Under the pieces are notes generated by a model, which saw only the letters and a program-made list of their open reading frames with translations, searched no databases and was not told where the DNA came from. A stretch of 64,000 nt of DNA from Stackebrandtia endophytica (GTDB lineage Bacteria > Actinomycetota > Actinomycetes > Mycobacteriales > Micromonosporaceae): positions 3,286,001 through 3,350,000 of the forward strand of contig NZ_VFOW01000001.1 of assembly GCF_006716355.1 (NCBI RefSeq), in the 5' to 3' direction. A program made the translations under genes and the position numbers. The number at the start of each line of letters is the position of its first letter. The stretch's first letter is position 1. Shown in pieces: positions 35,031 to 43,176 of this stretch.

Positions 35031-35906
35031 ATGCCCAACCCCGGATCCGAATCCCGTGACAGCCCATCCCTGCACCGTCGTCGTCTCGGCGCGGTCCTGC
35101 GCAGTTTTCGGGAACGATCGCTTATCTCACGCGAGGTCGCCGGCCAAGAGCTGGACTGTTCCGAATCCAAGATCTCTCGCATCGAGAACGGTGACGTCCG
35201 CGTCCATCAGCGTGACCTCTACGCGCTGCTGGACCTGTACAACGTCACCGATAACAAGGTGCGCACCGAGTTGCGGGAACTGGCCGCGCAGGGTGGCAAG
35301 CGCGGTGGGTGGTGGACGAAGTACAACAACGAGGTCACCGGCAGCTTCCGCCGGTTCATGGAGTTGGAGACCGTCGCCACCGCCATTCGCCGGGTGTCGG
35401 TGACCGCGATACCCGGAATCCTGCAGACTCAGGATTACGCCAGACGGGTGATATCCGCGACTGCTCCACATTACACAGACGAGGCGATCGCACGGCAATT
35501 GGCGCTTCGCGCCGAGCGTCAGCGTCGACTTTTCGAGCCCAGTCCGCCGGACAATTGGATCATCCTCGACGAGGCTGTTCTGCACCGTGAAGTGGGCGGA
35601 CGTCGAATTATGACCGCTCAGCTGAAGCGATTGCTGGACGCCGCGGAGCAGCCCGGCATCCGGATGCAGTTGCTCCCATTCAGCTTGGGAGCCCATCAGG
35701 CGATGCCCGGCTCGTTCGCGATCATGCGTTTCCTCCCACCGGATCCCGACGTTGTATACAGCGAGGGGTTCACCGGAGAGGTGATGTTGGACGATCCGGC
35801 TGAGTTGCGATCGTGCTTCCTGGTATTCGATCGCCTGGTTTCAGAAGCGCTTAGTCCGGAGAGGACGAAAAACTACATCGCGGAGGTGCTCCGAGATCAT
35901 TACTGA
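35031..35906 (+). CDS. XRE-family regulator with DUF5753 domain
   Basis: 291 residues from ATG 35031 (GAGAGG upstream). N-terminal HTH (about 13-70: LGAVLRSFRERSLISREVAG, CSESKISRIENGDV). The C-terminal DUF5753 domain (about 95-280) has GILQTQDYARRVI and LPFSLGAHQAMPGSF. This pair of domains is the actinomycete regulator type that acts with a small DUF397 protein, as in the WhiJ/AbaA-like systems of Streptomyces. The DUF397 gene follows 14 bases later, so both are one unit. Confidence 0.9.
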   Translation: MPNPGSESRDSPSLHRRRLGAVLRSFRERSLISREVAGQELDCSESKISRIENGDVRVHQRDLYALLDLYNVTDNKVRTELRELAAQGGKRGGWWTKYNNEVTGSFRRFMELETVATAIRRVSVTAIPGILQTQDYARRVISATAPHYTDEAIARQLALRAERQRRLFEPSPPDNWIILDEAVLHREVGGRRIMTAQLKRLLDAAEQPGIRMQLLPFSLGAHQAMPGSFAIMRFLPPDPDVVYSEGFTGEVMLDDPAELRSCFLVFDRLVSEALSPERTKNYIAEVLRDHY

Positions 35907-35920
35907 CACAGGAGGGTCTC

Positions 35921-36142
35921 ATGTGTACGCATGACCGCACACCAGTGGTGTGGCGCAAAAGCAGTCGCAGTTTCGGGGGAACCGAGTGCGTCGAGGTCGC
36001 CGCGGCCGACTACGCCGCGGACGACCATCGAGTGTTGCTCCGTGATTCCAAACTAGACAGCTCTGCGCCGATGCTGCGAAGCAGCACCGATGACTGGCGA
36101 GGATTCATCGCCGACATCAAGCGTCAGCGGTTCGACCACTGA
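35921..36142 (+). CDS. DUF397 protein, partner of the XRE regulator
   Basis: 73 residues with AGGAGG before ATG 35921. Typical DUF397 features: VVWRKSSRSFGGTECVEVA at the start, VLLRDSKL in the centre, and WRGFIADIK at the end. Such proteins modulate the adjacent XRE/DUF5753 regulator. These pairs control development or antibiotic production in Streptomyces. Confidence 0.9.
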   Translation: MCTHDRTPVVWRKSSRSFGGTECVEVAAADYAADDHRVLLRDSKLDSSAPMLRSSTDDWRGFIADIKRQRFDH

Positions 36143-36213
36143 CCTGATCGCCCCGCTGGACACTGATAAGCCTGTCGAGATGGCGGCGGTTCGGGTCCAG
36201 CCCGATTCAGCGC

Positions 36214-37134
36214 CTACTTCTTCCCCCTCAGCGACCGAGCGAAGAACGCCACGTTCGCGGGACGCTCCGCCAGTCGCCGCATCAGATATCCGTACCACTC
36301 GTCGCCGTAGGGCACGTACACCCGAACCTGGTAGCCGTCCTGGGCCAGCCGCAGCTGTTCCTCGGGCCGGATTCCGTAGAGCATCTGGAACTCGAAGGAG
36401 TGCGGACCCCGATCGAACCAGGTCGCGCGGTCGATACCGATCTCGATCAGTCGCGGATCGTGTGTCGCCAGCATCGGGTAGCCGTCGCCGCGCATCAGGG
36501 CGTTGACGCACCGCACGTAGGAGCGGTCGATGTCCAACCGGTTCTGGTAGGCGACCGACTCGGGTTCGGCATAGGCGCCTTTGCACAACCGGACGCGTGA
36601 ACCCTTGCCCGACAGCTCCCGGCAGTCGGCCTCGGTGCGACGCAGGTAGGACTGCAAGACCGCGCCGGTGCTGGGGTACTTCTCCCGCAGCTGGTGAATC
36701 GCGTCCAGCGTGATGTCGGTGACGGAGTGATCCTCCATGTCGACGGTGACCGCGGTTCCTGCGGCTTCGGCGGCCGAGCAGATCTCGTCGACCAGTCGGA
36801 ACGACATCTCCTCGTCGAACCGCTGCCCCAGTGCCGACAGTTTCACGCTGACCTCGGTGGCCGGAGTGAGTCCGTCGGCCTGCAGAGAGCTCAACAGGCG
36901 CAGGTACTCGTCACGCGTGGCCTCGGCCTGGCGGGTGTTGAACGTGTCCTCACCCAAGTAGTCCAGGCTGACCTTCAAGCCGTTGTCGACCAGCTCGCGG
37001 CTGACCCGCAGGGCGTCTTCGGTGGCGGTGCCAGCGACATACCTGGACACGATGTTTCGGCTGATCGGCGCCGTCGCCACCAGCTTCTCCATCCGAGCCG
37101 AGCGCGCAGCGGCGAGAATGATTGATCGCAGCAT
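36214..37134 (-). CDS. putB: proline dehydrogenase
   Basis: 306 residues, single-domain PRODH. TIM-barrel FAD enzyme oxidising L-proline to pyrroline-5-carboxylate. Conserved EVSVKLSALG, VDMEDHSVTD, LCKGAYAEPESVAYQ, LATHDPRLI, and FEFQMLYGIR, then YVPYGDEWYGYLMRRLAERPAN at the C-terminus (quoted in parts) with the substrate-binding RR pair. ATG 37134 has TACTCT 7 bases upstream, so leaderless. The P5C dehydrogenase gene that often accompanies it is absent here. Confidence 0.93.
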   Translation of the reverse strand: MLRSIILAAARSARMEKLVATAPISRNIVSRYVAGTATEDALRVSRELVDNGLKVSLDYLGEDTFNTRQAEATRDEYLRLLSSLQADGLTPATEVSVKLSALGQRFDEEMSFRLVDEICSAAEAAGTAVTVDMEDHSVTDITLDAIHQLREKYPSTGAVLQSYLRRTEADCRELSGKGSRVRLCKGAYAEPESVAYQNRLDIDRSYVRCVNALMRGDGYPMLATHDPRLIEIGIDRATWFDRGPHSFEFQMLYGIRPEEQLRLAQDGYQVRVYVPYGDEWYGYLMRRLAERPANVAFFARSLRGKK

Positions 37135-37141
37135 GAGAGCG

Positions 37142-37147
37142 AGAGTA
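37142..37147 (-). promoter_or_regulatory. -10 box of the leaderless proline dehydrogenase gene
   Basis: TACTCT, 7 bases before ATG 37134. Confidence 0.5.
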
Positions 37148-37330
37148 TCGGCATCGCAGGTGAGACGGGTGTCGGGGAGCGCGCGGATAGGTTTTTCGGC
37201 ACACTCGACGACGGCTTAACTGAATTAGTCCGCCGAGGAGTATCGGGTGTCGGCGGGTCGGTCGGATGATTCGGCCGATTCGGGTAAGGAGTTGGGCACC
37301 CGGCTAGTGGTTACTTTGGCTCCGGTTGTC

Positions 37331-37336
37331 TACGGT
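37331..37336 (+). promoter_or_regulatory. -10 box of the leaderless CGNR gene
   Basis: TACGGT, 6 bases before GTG 37343. Confidence 0.5.
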
Positions 37337-37342
37337 TAGTAG

Positions 37343-37876
37343 GTGGACTTCGACGCCTACGCTCAAACCGCCGCCGACCTGGCGAACGCCGAACTGTCTG
37401 GCCTGGAGGATCTTCAGGGTTTCTTCGGTGATCGTCTGTGGTGGGCCCAACGAGTCACCGAACGCGACCTGGCCGCTTTTCGCCGGGTGAAACGAAAATT
37501 CCGTGATGTATTCGTCAAAGGCGCCGAAGGCGATGATCACACCGCGGTGGACATTCTCAACGGACTGCTGGAGCAGTTCCCGGTGCAGCCGCGCATCTCC
37601 GGTCACCGTGGTGGTGATTGGCACATGCACGTGACCGGGCGGGGTTCGTCGGTCGCCTCGGAATTCATCGCCGGCGCCGCATGGGGTCTGTCGGCCTGGT
37701 TGTGCCGTTATAAGGGCGCCCGCTTCGGCGTGTGCGCCGATTCACGGTGCGGCAACGTGTATCTGGACACCTCGTCGAATCGGTGCCGCCGGTTCTGCTC
37801 GGAGCGGTGCGCGACGCGGTCGCATGTCGCGGCTCACCGGGCCAGGAAGAAGGAGGCCGCCGCCGCGGCGGTGTGA
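37343..37876 (+). CDS. CGNR zinc-finger / ABATE domain protein
   Basis: 177 residues from GTG 37343. The N-terminal ABATE-like region (1-120) has LWWAQRVTERDLAAFRRVK. The C-terminal zinc finger is CADSRCGNVYLDTSSNRCRRFCSERCATRSHVAAHRARKK read in pieces: C-x4-C-GN...C-RRFCS-x2-C, matching the CGNR pattern. Members are presumed stress-responsive transcription regulators. No target is evident. Divergent from proline dehydrogenase with a 200-base spacer. Confidence 0.88.
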   Translation: MDFDAYAQTAADLANAELSGLEDLQGFFGDRLWWAQRVTERDLAAFRRVKRKFRDVFVKGAEGDDHTAVDILNGLLEQFPVQPRISGHRGGDWHMHVTGRGSSVASEFIAGAAWGLSAWLCRYKGARFGVCADSRCGNVYLDTSSNRCRRFCSERCATRSHVAAHRARKKEAAAAAV

Positions 37877-37892
37877 TCGTCGTAGCGAGGCC

Positions 37893-38681
37893 TCACACCA
37901 GATGTCGCCGTGCGAACTCCAGGGACTCGGCCAGATCGGCCTCCCGGACGGCACGGTGGCCGGCTTTGCGGGTGGACACCTCCACGGCGACCGAGAAATC
38001 CCGACCCTGCTCGACCAGTTTGCTCAGCAGTTCCCCGCAGGGTTGATTGCCGCGTCCGGGCACGGCGTGTTCGTCCATGCCCGGACCGGAACCGTCCCCC
38101 AGGTGGACGTGGGTGAGGTTGTCGCCCATCCGGTCCGCCAGGTCCAACGCGTCGGTGTTGGAGGCGGCGCAGTGCGACAGGTCGAGCGTGTAGTTGTCGT
38201 AGCCGGGGTTGGTGGGGTCCCAGTCGGGTGAGTAGGGCGCGAACCCCCGTTTGGCCATCTTGATGGGGTACATGTTCTCCATGGCGAAGGCGATGCCCTC
38301 GAACCGTTGGCGCAGTCGCTGGAGACCCTCGGCGAAGTTGCGGGCGTAGCCGCGCTGCCAAGCGAACGGCGGGTGAATCACGACCGTGGGTGCGGCCAGG
38401 CGTTCGGCCATCACGGCGGCACGGCGTAGTCTCTCCCAGGGGTCTTTGCTCCACACCCGTTGAGTCATCAACAGGCAGGGCGCGTGGACGGACCGGACCG
38501 GCACACCGTAATGCTGCACCAGGGTGGCCAGGGTCTCGGCATCCTGACTGACTTTGTCGGTCCACACCATCACCTCGATCCCGTCATACCCGAGTTTGGC
38601 GGCAAGCTCGAAGGCGACCGCCGTCGGCTCGGGGTAGACCGATGAGGTCGACAGGAGCACGGGTGGAGCAACACCATCCAT
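37893..38681 (-). CDS. sugar phosphate isomerase/epimerase-like TIM-barrel protein
   Basis: 262 residues from ATG 38681, fixed by TACCCT 6 bases upstream. AP-endonuclease-2-type TIM barrel: YDGIEVMVW, SVHAPCLL, VIHPPFAWQRGYARNFAEGL, FAMENMYP, TLDLSHCAAS, THVHLGDGSGPGMDEHAVPGRG and VAVEVSTR, giving the expected metal-binding His/Glu/Asp set. Could be an isomerase or a nuclease-like enzyme. I favour the xylose-isomerase-like superfamily without a reaction. It is separated from the acid-sugar operon by one divergent gene. Confidence 0.82.
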   Translation of the reverse strand: MDGVAPPVLLSTSSVYPEPTAVAFELAAKLGYDGIEVMVWTDKVSQDAETLATLVQHYGVPVRSVHAPCLLMTQRVWSKDPWERLRRAAVMAERLAAPTVVIHPPFAWQRGYARNFAEGLQRLRQRFEGIAFAMENMYPIKMAKRGFAPYSPDWDPTNPGYDNYTLDLSHCAASNTDALDLADRMGDNLTHVHLGDGSGPGMDEHAVPGRGNQPCGELLSKLVEQGRDFSVAVEVSTRKAGHRAVREADLAESLEFARRHLV

Positions 38682-38687
38682 CACGTA

Positions 38688-38693
38688 AGGGTA
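38688..38693 (-). promoter_or_regulatory. -10 box of the leaderless TIM-barrel gene
   Basis: TACCCT, 6 bases before ATG 38681. Confidence 0.5.
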
Positions 38694-38747
38694 ACGATGC
38701 ACTTCAGCCACAGGATTGTGGAGGCAGTGGAAGGGGAACCGTCGAAC

Positions 38748-39563
38748 ATGAGCAACGACGAGCTCGCCGAGGTGGGGCCGGACTTCGCCCGGGAATGGAT
38801 CGAATTCCGTGACCCGGAGGAGGAGGACGGTGTCATCCGGGCCGATTTGACCTGGTTGTTGTCGTCGTGGCATTGCATCTTCGGGCAGGGCTGCCCGGGT
38901 ATCGAGGCCGATCAGCCAGATGACGGTTGCTGCGTTCACGGGGCGTTCTACACCGACCGCGAGGACGAGAAACGAGTGCGGAAGGTGGTCACGAAGCTCA
39001 CACCCGAGACGTGGCAGAACCACCGTCGCCGGTTCGCCGACACCGTGGAACTCGACACGCTCGCCGATGAGGACGGGGTCGAGCAGCCGGCCCGTAAGAC
39101 CGCGGTGGTCGACGGTGCCTGCATCTTCCACAACCGGCCGGGTTTCGCCGGCGGCACCGGTTGCGCCCTGCACGCGCAGGCGATGCGCGACGGGGTGCAC
39201 CCGATGACCTATAAGCCGGAGGTCTGTTGGCAGTTGCCGGTCAAGCGGGACTTCTCGACGGTGGAACGCAACGACGAGACCAGTTTCCAGGTGACCTGGA
39301 TCGGCGAGTTCGACCGTCGTTCGTGGGGCGCCGGAGGACACGACTTCAACTGGTGGTGCACGTCGGCGGCGTTGGCCCACACCGCGCCGGAGCCGGTGTA
39401 CCGCAGTTACAAGCCCGAGTTGACCGAGCTGCTGGGGATCGAGGGGTACGCCGAGCTGGAGCGCATCTGCGACGCCCGCTACGAGACCGGCCTGGTCGCC
39501 GAGCATCCGGCGACCGTCGCCGGACGCAAGTTGTTGCCGCTGCAGGTGAATCGGCCGTCCTGA
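38748..39563 (+). CDS. conserved cysteine-rich protein, probable metal binder
   Basis: 271 residues from ATG 38748 (GAAGGGG about 12 bases upstream). ATG 38697 would add 17 residues and sits almost on the divergent promoter. Cysteine/histidine clusters in two blocks: HCIFGQGCPGIEADQPDDG with the CCVHG that follows, and GACIFHNRP...GCALHAQAM...EVCWQLPV, plus a later WWC and RIC. This spacing is reminiscent of YkgJ-like Fe-S/zinc proteins, but I cannot name the family. I recall similar actinomycete proteins of unknown function. It ends 3 bases from the convergent dehydrogenase gene. Confidence 0.7.
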   Translation: MSNDELAEVGPDFAREWIEFRDPEEEDGVIRADLTWLLSSWHCIFGQGCPGIEADQPDDGCCVHGAFYTDREDEKRVRKVVTKLTPETWQNHRRRFADTVELDTLADEDGVEQPARKTAVVDGACIFHNRPGFAGGTGCALHAQAMRDGVHPMTYKPEVCWQLPVKRDFSTVERNDETSFQVTWIGEFDRRSWGAGGHDFNWWCTSAALAHTAPEPVYRSYKPELTELLGIEGYAELERICDARYETGLVAEHPATVAGRKLLPLQVNRPS

Positions 39564-39566
39564 GGC

Positions 39567-40598
39567 TCATCGCGGGATGAGCAGGACCTTGTTCGCCTCC
39601 CCGGTGAGGAGGCCGATCGCCTCGTCGACGGCGTCCAGTCCGAGCCGGTGGGTCACCAGCCGGTCGAGGTTCACCCGGCCGGAGGCGACCAGGGGAATGA
39701 GTTCCTCCCAGCTGTCCCACAGGCGTCGACCGAAGACACCCCGCAGGGTGATGCCGCGTTTGTTGACGTGGCGGGCGACGTCGACGGAGACGGGTCGGCC
39801 GGGATGTCCGATGGTGACCACGGTGGCCTCATGGCGGAGCGAGTCGAGGATCGGCGGCAGGACACCGGCGACCCCGGAGACCTCGAAGGCGATGTCGAAT
39901 CCGCCGCGCGCGAGGGTTGACGCGTCGGCGAGGTCGAGGATCTCGGTGCTGGAGGCGGCGACCTCGGCACCGAATTCGGCGGCGGTCCGGCGTCGGAACG
40001 GGTTGGGTTCCACCGCCGTGACCCGCGCGCCCATCGCGACCCCGAGTTGAGTGATCGCCAACCCGATCGGACCACACCCGTTGACCAGAATGGATTGACC
40101 GGCGACCGGTCCGGATCGTTGTATCGCGTGCATGGCCACTCCCGCCGACTCCAGCAGCGCGGCCGTCTCGATCGGTACCTCCGCCGGAACCCGGACGCAC
40201 AGTTGTTGGGGAACGGCGACGGCCTCGGCGAACACCCCGTCGAAGTGCATGCCGAGGATGCGGGTGCGGGGACAGGTATGGGCACTGCCGGTGCGGCAGG
40301 GATGGCAGTGTCCGCAGTAGAGGTGACTCTCGAACGCGACCCGGTCTCCGACCTGCCAATGACGTACCGAGCTGCCGACGTCGACGACGGTTCCGGCGCC
40401 TTCGTGACCGAGCACCACCGGCAGCTCCAGCGCAAACGCCTGAGCCGAGGCGGTCCACTCGTACAGCTCCCGGTCGGTGCCGCACAGGGACGCCGCGCCG
40501 ACGCGGACGAGGACGTCCTCCGGGCCGATGGTGGGATCGGGATGGTTGTCGCGCACCTGGAAACCTGGTTCGGCGGCGGACTTGACGACTGCCTTCAT
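39567..40598 (-). CDS. zinc-dependent medium-chain dehydrogenase (MDR)
   Basis: 343 residues from ATG 40598 (AAAGGA 6 bases before), overlapping the kinase stop by one base. Catalytic zinc ligands in SLCGTDRE and LGHEGAGTVVDVG. Structural zinc lobe CGHCHPCRTGSAHTCPR with all four cysteines. Rossmann motif VNGCGPIGLAITQLG and the following VEPNPFRR. Sorbitol/threonine-dehydrogenase-like group. Last gene of the acid-sugar operon, where it could oxidise the incoming acid sugar or polyol to a keto acid for the kinase. That role is inference. Confidence 0.88.
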   Translation of the reverse strand: MKAVVKSAAEPGFQVRDNHPDPTIGPEDVLVRVGAASLCGTDRELYEWTASAQAFALELPVVLGHEGAGTVVDVGSSVRHWQVGDRVAFESHLYCGHCHPCRTGSAHTCPRTRILGMHFDGVFAEAVAVPQQLCVRVPAEVPIETAALLESAGVAMHAIQRSGPVAGQSILVNGCGPIGLAITQLGVAMGARVTAVEPNPFRRRTAAEFGAEVAASSTEILDLADASTLARGGFDIAFEVSGVAGVLPPILDSLRHEATVVTIGHPGRPVSVDVARHVNKRGITLRGVFGRRLWDSWEELIPLVASGRVNLDRLVTHRLGLDAVDEAIGLLTGEANKVLLIPR

Positions 40599-41905
40599 CA
40601 CTGGTCCTTTCCGGAGGGGAGAGCGGGGGTGTCGGTGGCGAATCGGTGGAGGACGTCGACGGGACCGACTTGACCTCCTTTGAGGAGGACACGGCAGCCG
40701 GCCAATGCCGACTCGTCGTCGGTGGCGCAGATCGGCCCGGCGGTGACGAACTGGGCGGTGACCCGCAGGCGACTGACGTCGGCCTCCAGTAGGGCGTGGG
40801 TCGAGGTGTCACCGCCGCAGACGACGATGTCCCTGGTGAGGCCGAGCCGAGTCATCGCGGCGGCGATCCGGCCCATGGACCGTCCGATCTCGACGGGATC
40901 CGAGGATGCCGCCAGCCGCGGATCATCGGGACCACGGGCGGTGTGCGCCACGACGTCCCGTCCGGCGCGTAGACCCTCCTCGACCTCGCGCAGTACCGCC
41001 TGGAATGCCGTGTCGTCGCGCCAGGCTCCGGCGCCGATGGCGACCTGGGTCCAGCCGCGTTCGATCGCATCACCGATCTGTTCCGATGTGGTCACCGACG
41101 CCGAGGCGCTGACAGCCAAGGTGGGACCGGCGACGGGGCGTCGAGGCGACGGGGTGACGTCGCCGAGGGCCACCCGCCGCGCCAATGCGGCCATCACACC
41201 GCCGGAGCCGACCACGATCGCCGGCCCGGCGCTGGGACGGGCCGTCTCGAACAGGGCGGCCGCGACGTTGTCGAGATGACCGTCGTCGACGGCGTCGACG
41301 ACGAAGGCGTGACCGGATCGGCGTCGGGCGGCCTCCCAACGCGCCGGGAACCGTTCGTCGTGGTCGGGAAGCTGAATCGCCTCGGGAACCGAGTGATCGC
41401 CGAACTGTTCGGCGAGGATGAGACGCAGGTCCGATTCGGACATCGGCGTCGCCGGGTGCCTCGCCATGACCGGGTGCCGGTCGATGCGGTACACCCGATC
41501 GCGGTGGCGGCCGAAGTGCTGGCTGAACGCGGTGTAACGACCGAAGTCCGGTTGCGCCGGAACCACCGGGATCGGCCCGTGGGCGGGAAACGTCTCGTGC
41601 AACAGTTCGATGGCCCGTCCGATGCTTCCCACCGTCGCCGAAGAGTCGAAAGTGGAACATACTTTGTAGAGCAACACCGAGGGGGCCAGGGCCGCCAGCG
41701 GTGCCAGGCCCTCCCTGATCGTGGCGTCGAGCCGCGCCCCGGCCAACGAACGTGCCGGCCCCGCCACCCCGACGACGTCGGCTCCGGCGGGTAGGCCACG
41801 GCCGGGATGCAGCACCAGGACCGCGTCCAGTCCGCGTGCGTGTGACTGTGCCAGGACGTCGGCGGCACCGGTGAGGTCGTCGGCGAGGAAACCGATGGTC
41901 GCCAT
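40598..41905 (-). CDS. DUF1537 four-carbon acid-sugar kinase family (OiaK/OtnK-like)
   Basis: 435 residues. ATG 41905 follows the RuBisCO-like stop by one base. N-terminal SBD_N region with IGFLADDLTGAADVLAQ (catalytic DDLTGA motif) and LYKVCSTFDSSATVG (the KxDS-type motif). C-terminal NBD_C region with VVCGGDTSTHAL and GGQVG. The family phosphorylates 3-oxo-tetronates, threonate and 3-oxo-isoapionate. Direct coupling to a RuBisCO-like protein matches the described OiaK/OiaX pair for 3-oxo-isoapionate. The exact substrate here needs testing. Confidence 0.85.
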   Translation of the reverse strand: MATIGFLADDLTGAADVLAQSHARGLDAVLVLHPGRGLPAGADVVGVAGPARSLAGARLDATIREGLAPLAALAPSVLLYKVCSTFDSSATVGSIGRAIELLHETFPAHGPIPVVPAQPDFGRYTAFSQHFGRHRDRVYRIDRHPVMARHPATPMSESDLRLILAEQFGDHSVPEAIQLPDHDERFPARWEAARRRSGHAFVVDAVDDGHLDNVAAALFETARPSAGPAIVVGSGGVMAALARRVALGDVTPSPRRPVAGPTLAVSASASVTTSEQIGDAIERGWTQVAIGAGAWRDDTAFQAVLREVEEGLRAGRDVVAHTARGPDDPRLAASSDPVEIGRSMGRIAAAMTRLGLTRDIVVCGGDTSTHALLEADVSRLRVTAQFVTAGPICATDDESALAGCRVLLKGGQVGPVDVLHRFATDTPALPSGKDQ

Positions 41906-41906
41906 G

Positions 41907-43172
41907 TCAACTCCCCGCCGGGAAGTGGGCCAGGGCCTCGGCCAGCGCGGTGTCACCGGTCGATTTCCACCGGTCGGCGGCGGCCGTGACGTCCTGACCC
42001 GCCACCGCCGCCTCCCAGGCCTGTCGCAGACTGCGCACCCCCGCAGCCGGTCCGGCCGGGTGCGCCGCGACCCCACCGCCGGCGAGCATGAGCACGTCGA
42101 GCGACCCGACGGCCCGATGTGTGAGCGACGGCGTGTGCACCGTCTGCCCGGACGACAGTGTCGCCAGTGGAGCGATCGTGTCGCCCAGCGGCCGCAGCAG
42201 GCTACGAATGTTGGTGGCCACCTGCTCATCGGTTTCGTAGAACTTGCCACCGAGTCCACTGGCGTGAATGTGGTCGGCTCCGGCCAGCCGGGCCAGTTGC
42301 TGCCAGGCGGTGAAATCGACGCCCAGTGCCGGATGCCGCATCGACGCCGCCAGTCCGGCGCGGTGGCCGTGGATCGGCACTTGCGCGAACGATCGAAGCC
42401 ATTCGAGGGCCGGCAATCCCATCGCGGGCACGTTCATCATGACGCAGTCACCGCCCGCGGCGACGACCAGATCGTGGCGTCGCCGCAGGTCGGTGAGGTT
42501 GCCGGAGATGTTGAACGCATACATGACATGGTGCCCGGTGACCTGCTCGGCCGCCGTGATCTCTTCGGTGGCGATCCGCACCCGGTCGGCCAACGGCAGG
42601 TAGTCCGGGTCGGTCATCAACTCGTCGTCCTTGATCAGGTCCAGCCCGGCCCGCGCCAGCCCGCGCACGACCCGCCGGTACTCGTCCCGGTCGAGCCCCA
42701 CGTTCGGTTTGACGATGGTCCCGATCAGTGGTCCCTCGGGCCGCCCGAGTAGTCGCCGGGTGCCCTCTATCCCGAACGCGGGACCGGGGTGCGCGGCGAT
42801 GAACGGCGACGGCAGGGTGAGGGACCGCAGTCGGCAGCCGTACAGGTGCGCCAGTTCGAACAGGTTTCCCGACACCGTCGTCAACAGGGTGGCGATGTCG
42901 CCGGAGACGTTCTCCATCGGAAACTCGACGGTGATCTCGGCGGCGCGCACTCGGTCGGCACCCGACCGGGACGGCAGTGAGGGTTCGCGGTCGCCGAGCT
43001 CCTCGATCCCGGTGACCCTGGCGGCGTGCCGGTCGTGGATGCGGCGGGTCTCGGTCGGCACCTTGATGAAGGTGCCGCTGGACTGTTCGCCGGCCAGCAT
43101 CGCGGCCGCCGGTTCGGGGGGACCGTCGGATTCGATGTAGTAGGTGCACGTGATCGGGCCTGAGCCGGACAT
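41907..43172 (-). CDS. RuBisCO-like protein (OiaX-like)
   Basis: 421 residues from ATG 43172, four bases after the hydrolase stop. Large-subunit fold with key residues kept: K155 in GTIVKPNVGL (Lys175 of plant RuBisCO), K181-D-D-E184 in LIKDDELMTD (carbamylation lysine and metal ligands), HGHRAG (His294 region), K310 in HIHASGLGGKFYE (loop 6 position), and LSSGQTVHTP (Ser379 region). It is not an autotrophic RuBisCO: no small subunit or phosphoribulokinase, and the N-terminal domain is short. Linked DUF1537 kinase suggests 3-oxo-isoapionate-4-phosphate transcarboxylase/hydrolase or a relative. Confidence 0.88.
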   Translation of the reverse strand: MSGSGPITCTYYIESDGPPEPAAAMLAGEQSSGTFIKVPTETRRIHDRHAARVTGIEELGDREPSLPSRSGADRVRAAEITVEFPMENVSGDIATLLTTVSGNLFELAHLYGCRLRSLTLPSPFIAAHPGPAFGIEGTRRLLGRPEGPLIGTIVKPNVGLDRDEYRRVVRGLARAGLDLIKDDELMTDPDYLPLADRVRIATEEITAAEQVTGHHVMYAFNISGNLTDLRRRHDLVVAAGGDCVMMNVPAMGLPALEWLRSFAQVPIHGHRAGLAASMRHPALGVDFTAWQQLARLAGADHIHASGLGGKFYETDEQVATNIRSLLRPLGDTIAPLATLSSGQTVHTPSLTHRAVGSLDVLMLAGGGVAAHPAGPAAGVRSLRQAWEAAVAGQDVTAAADRWKSTGDTALAEALAHFPAGS

Positions 43173-43176
43173 GGTC

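Noticed and set aside
41907-43172. Idea of a carbon-fixing RuBisCO
   Set aside because: No small subunit, no phosphoribulokinase, short N-terminal domain, and a sugar-acid kinase partner. It is a RuBisCO-like protein.
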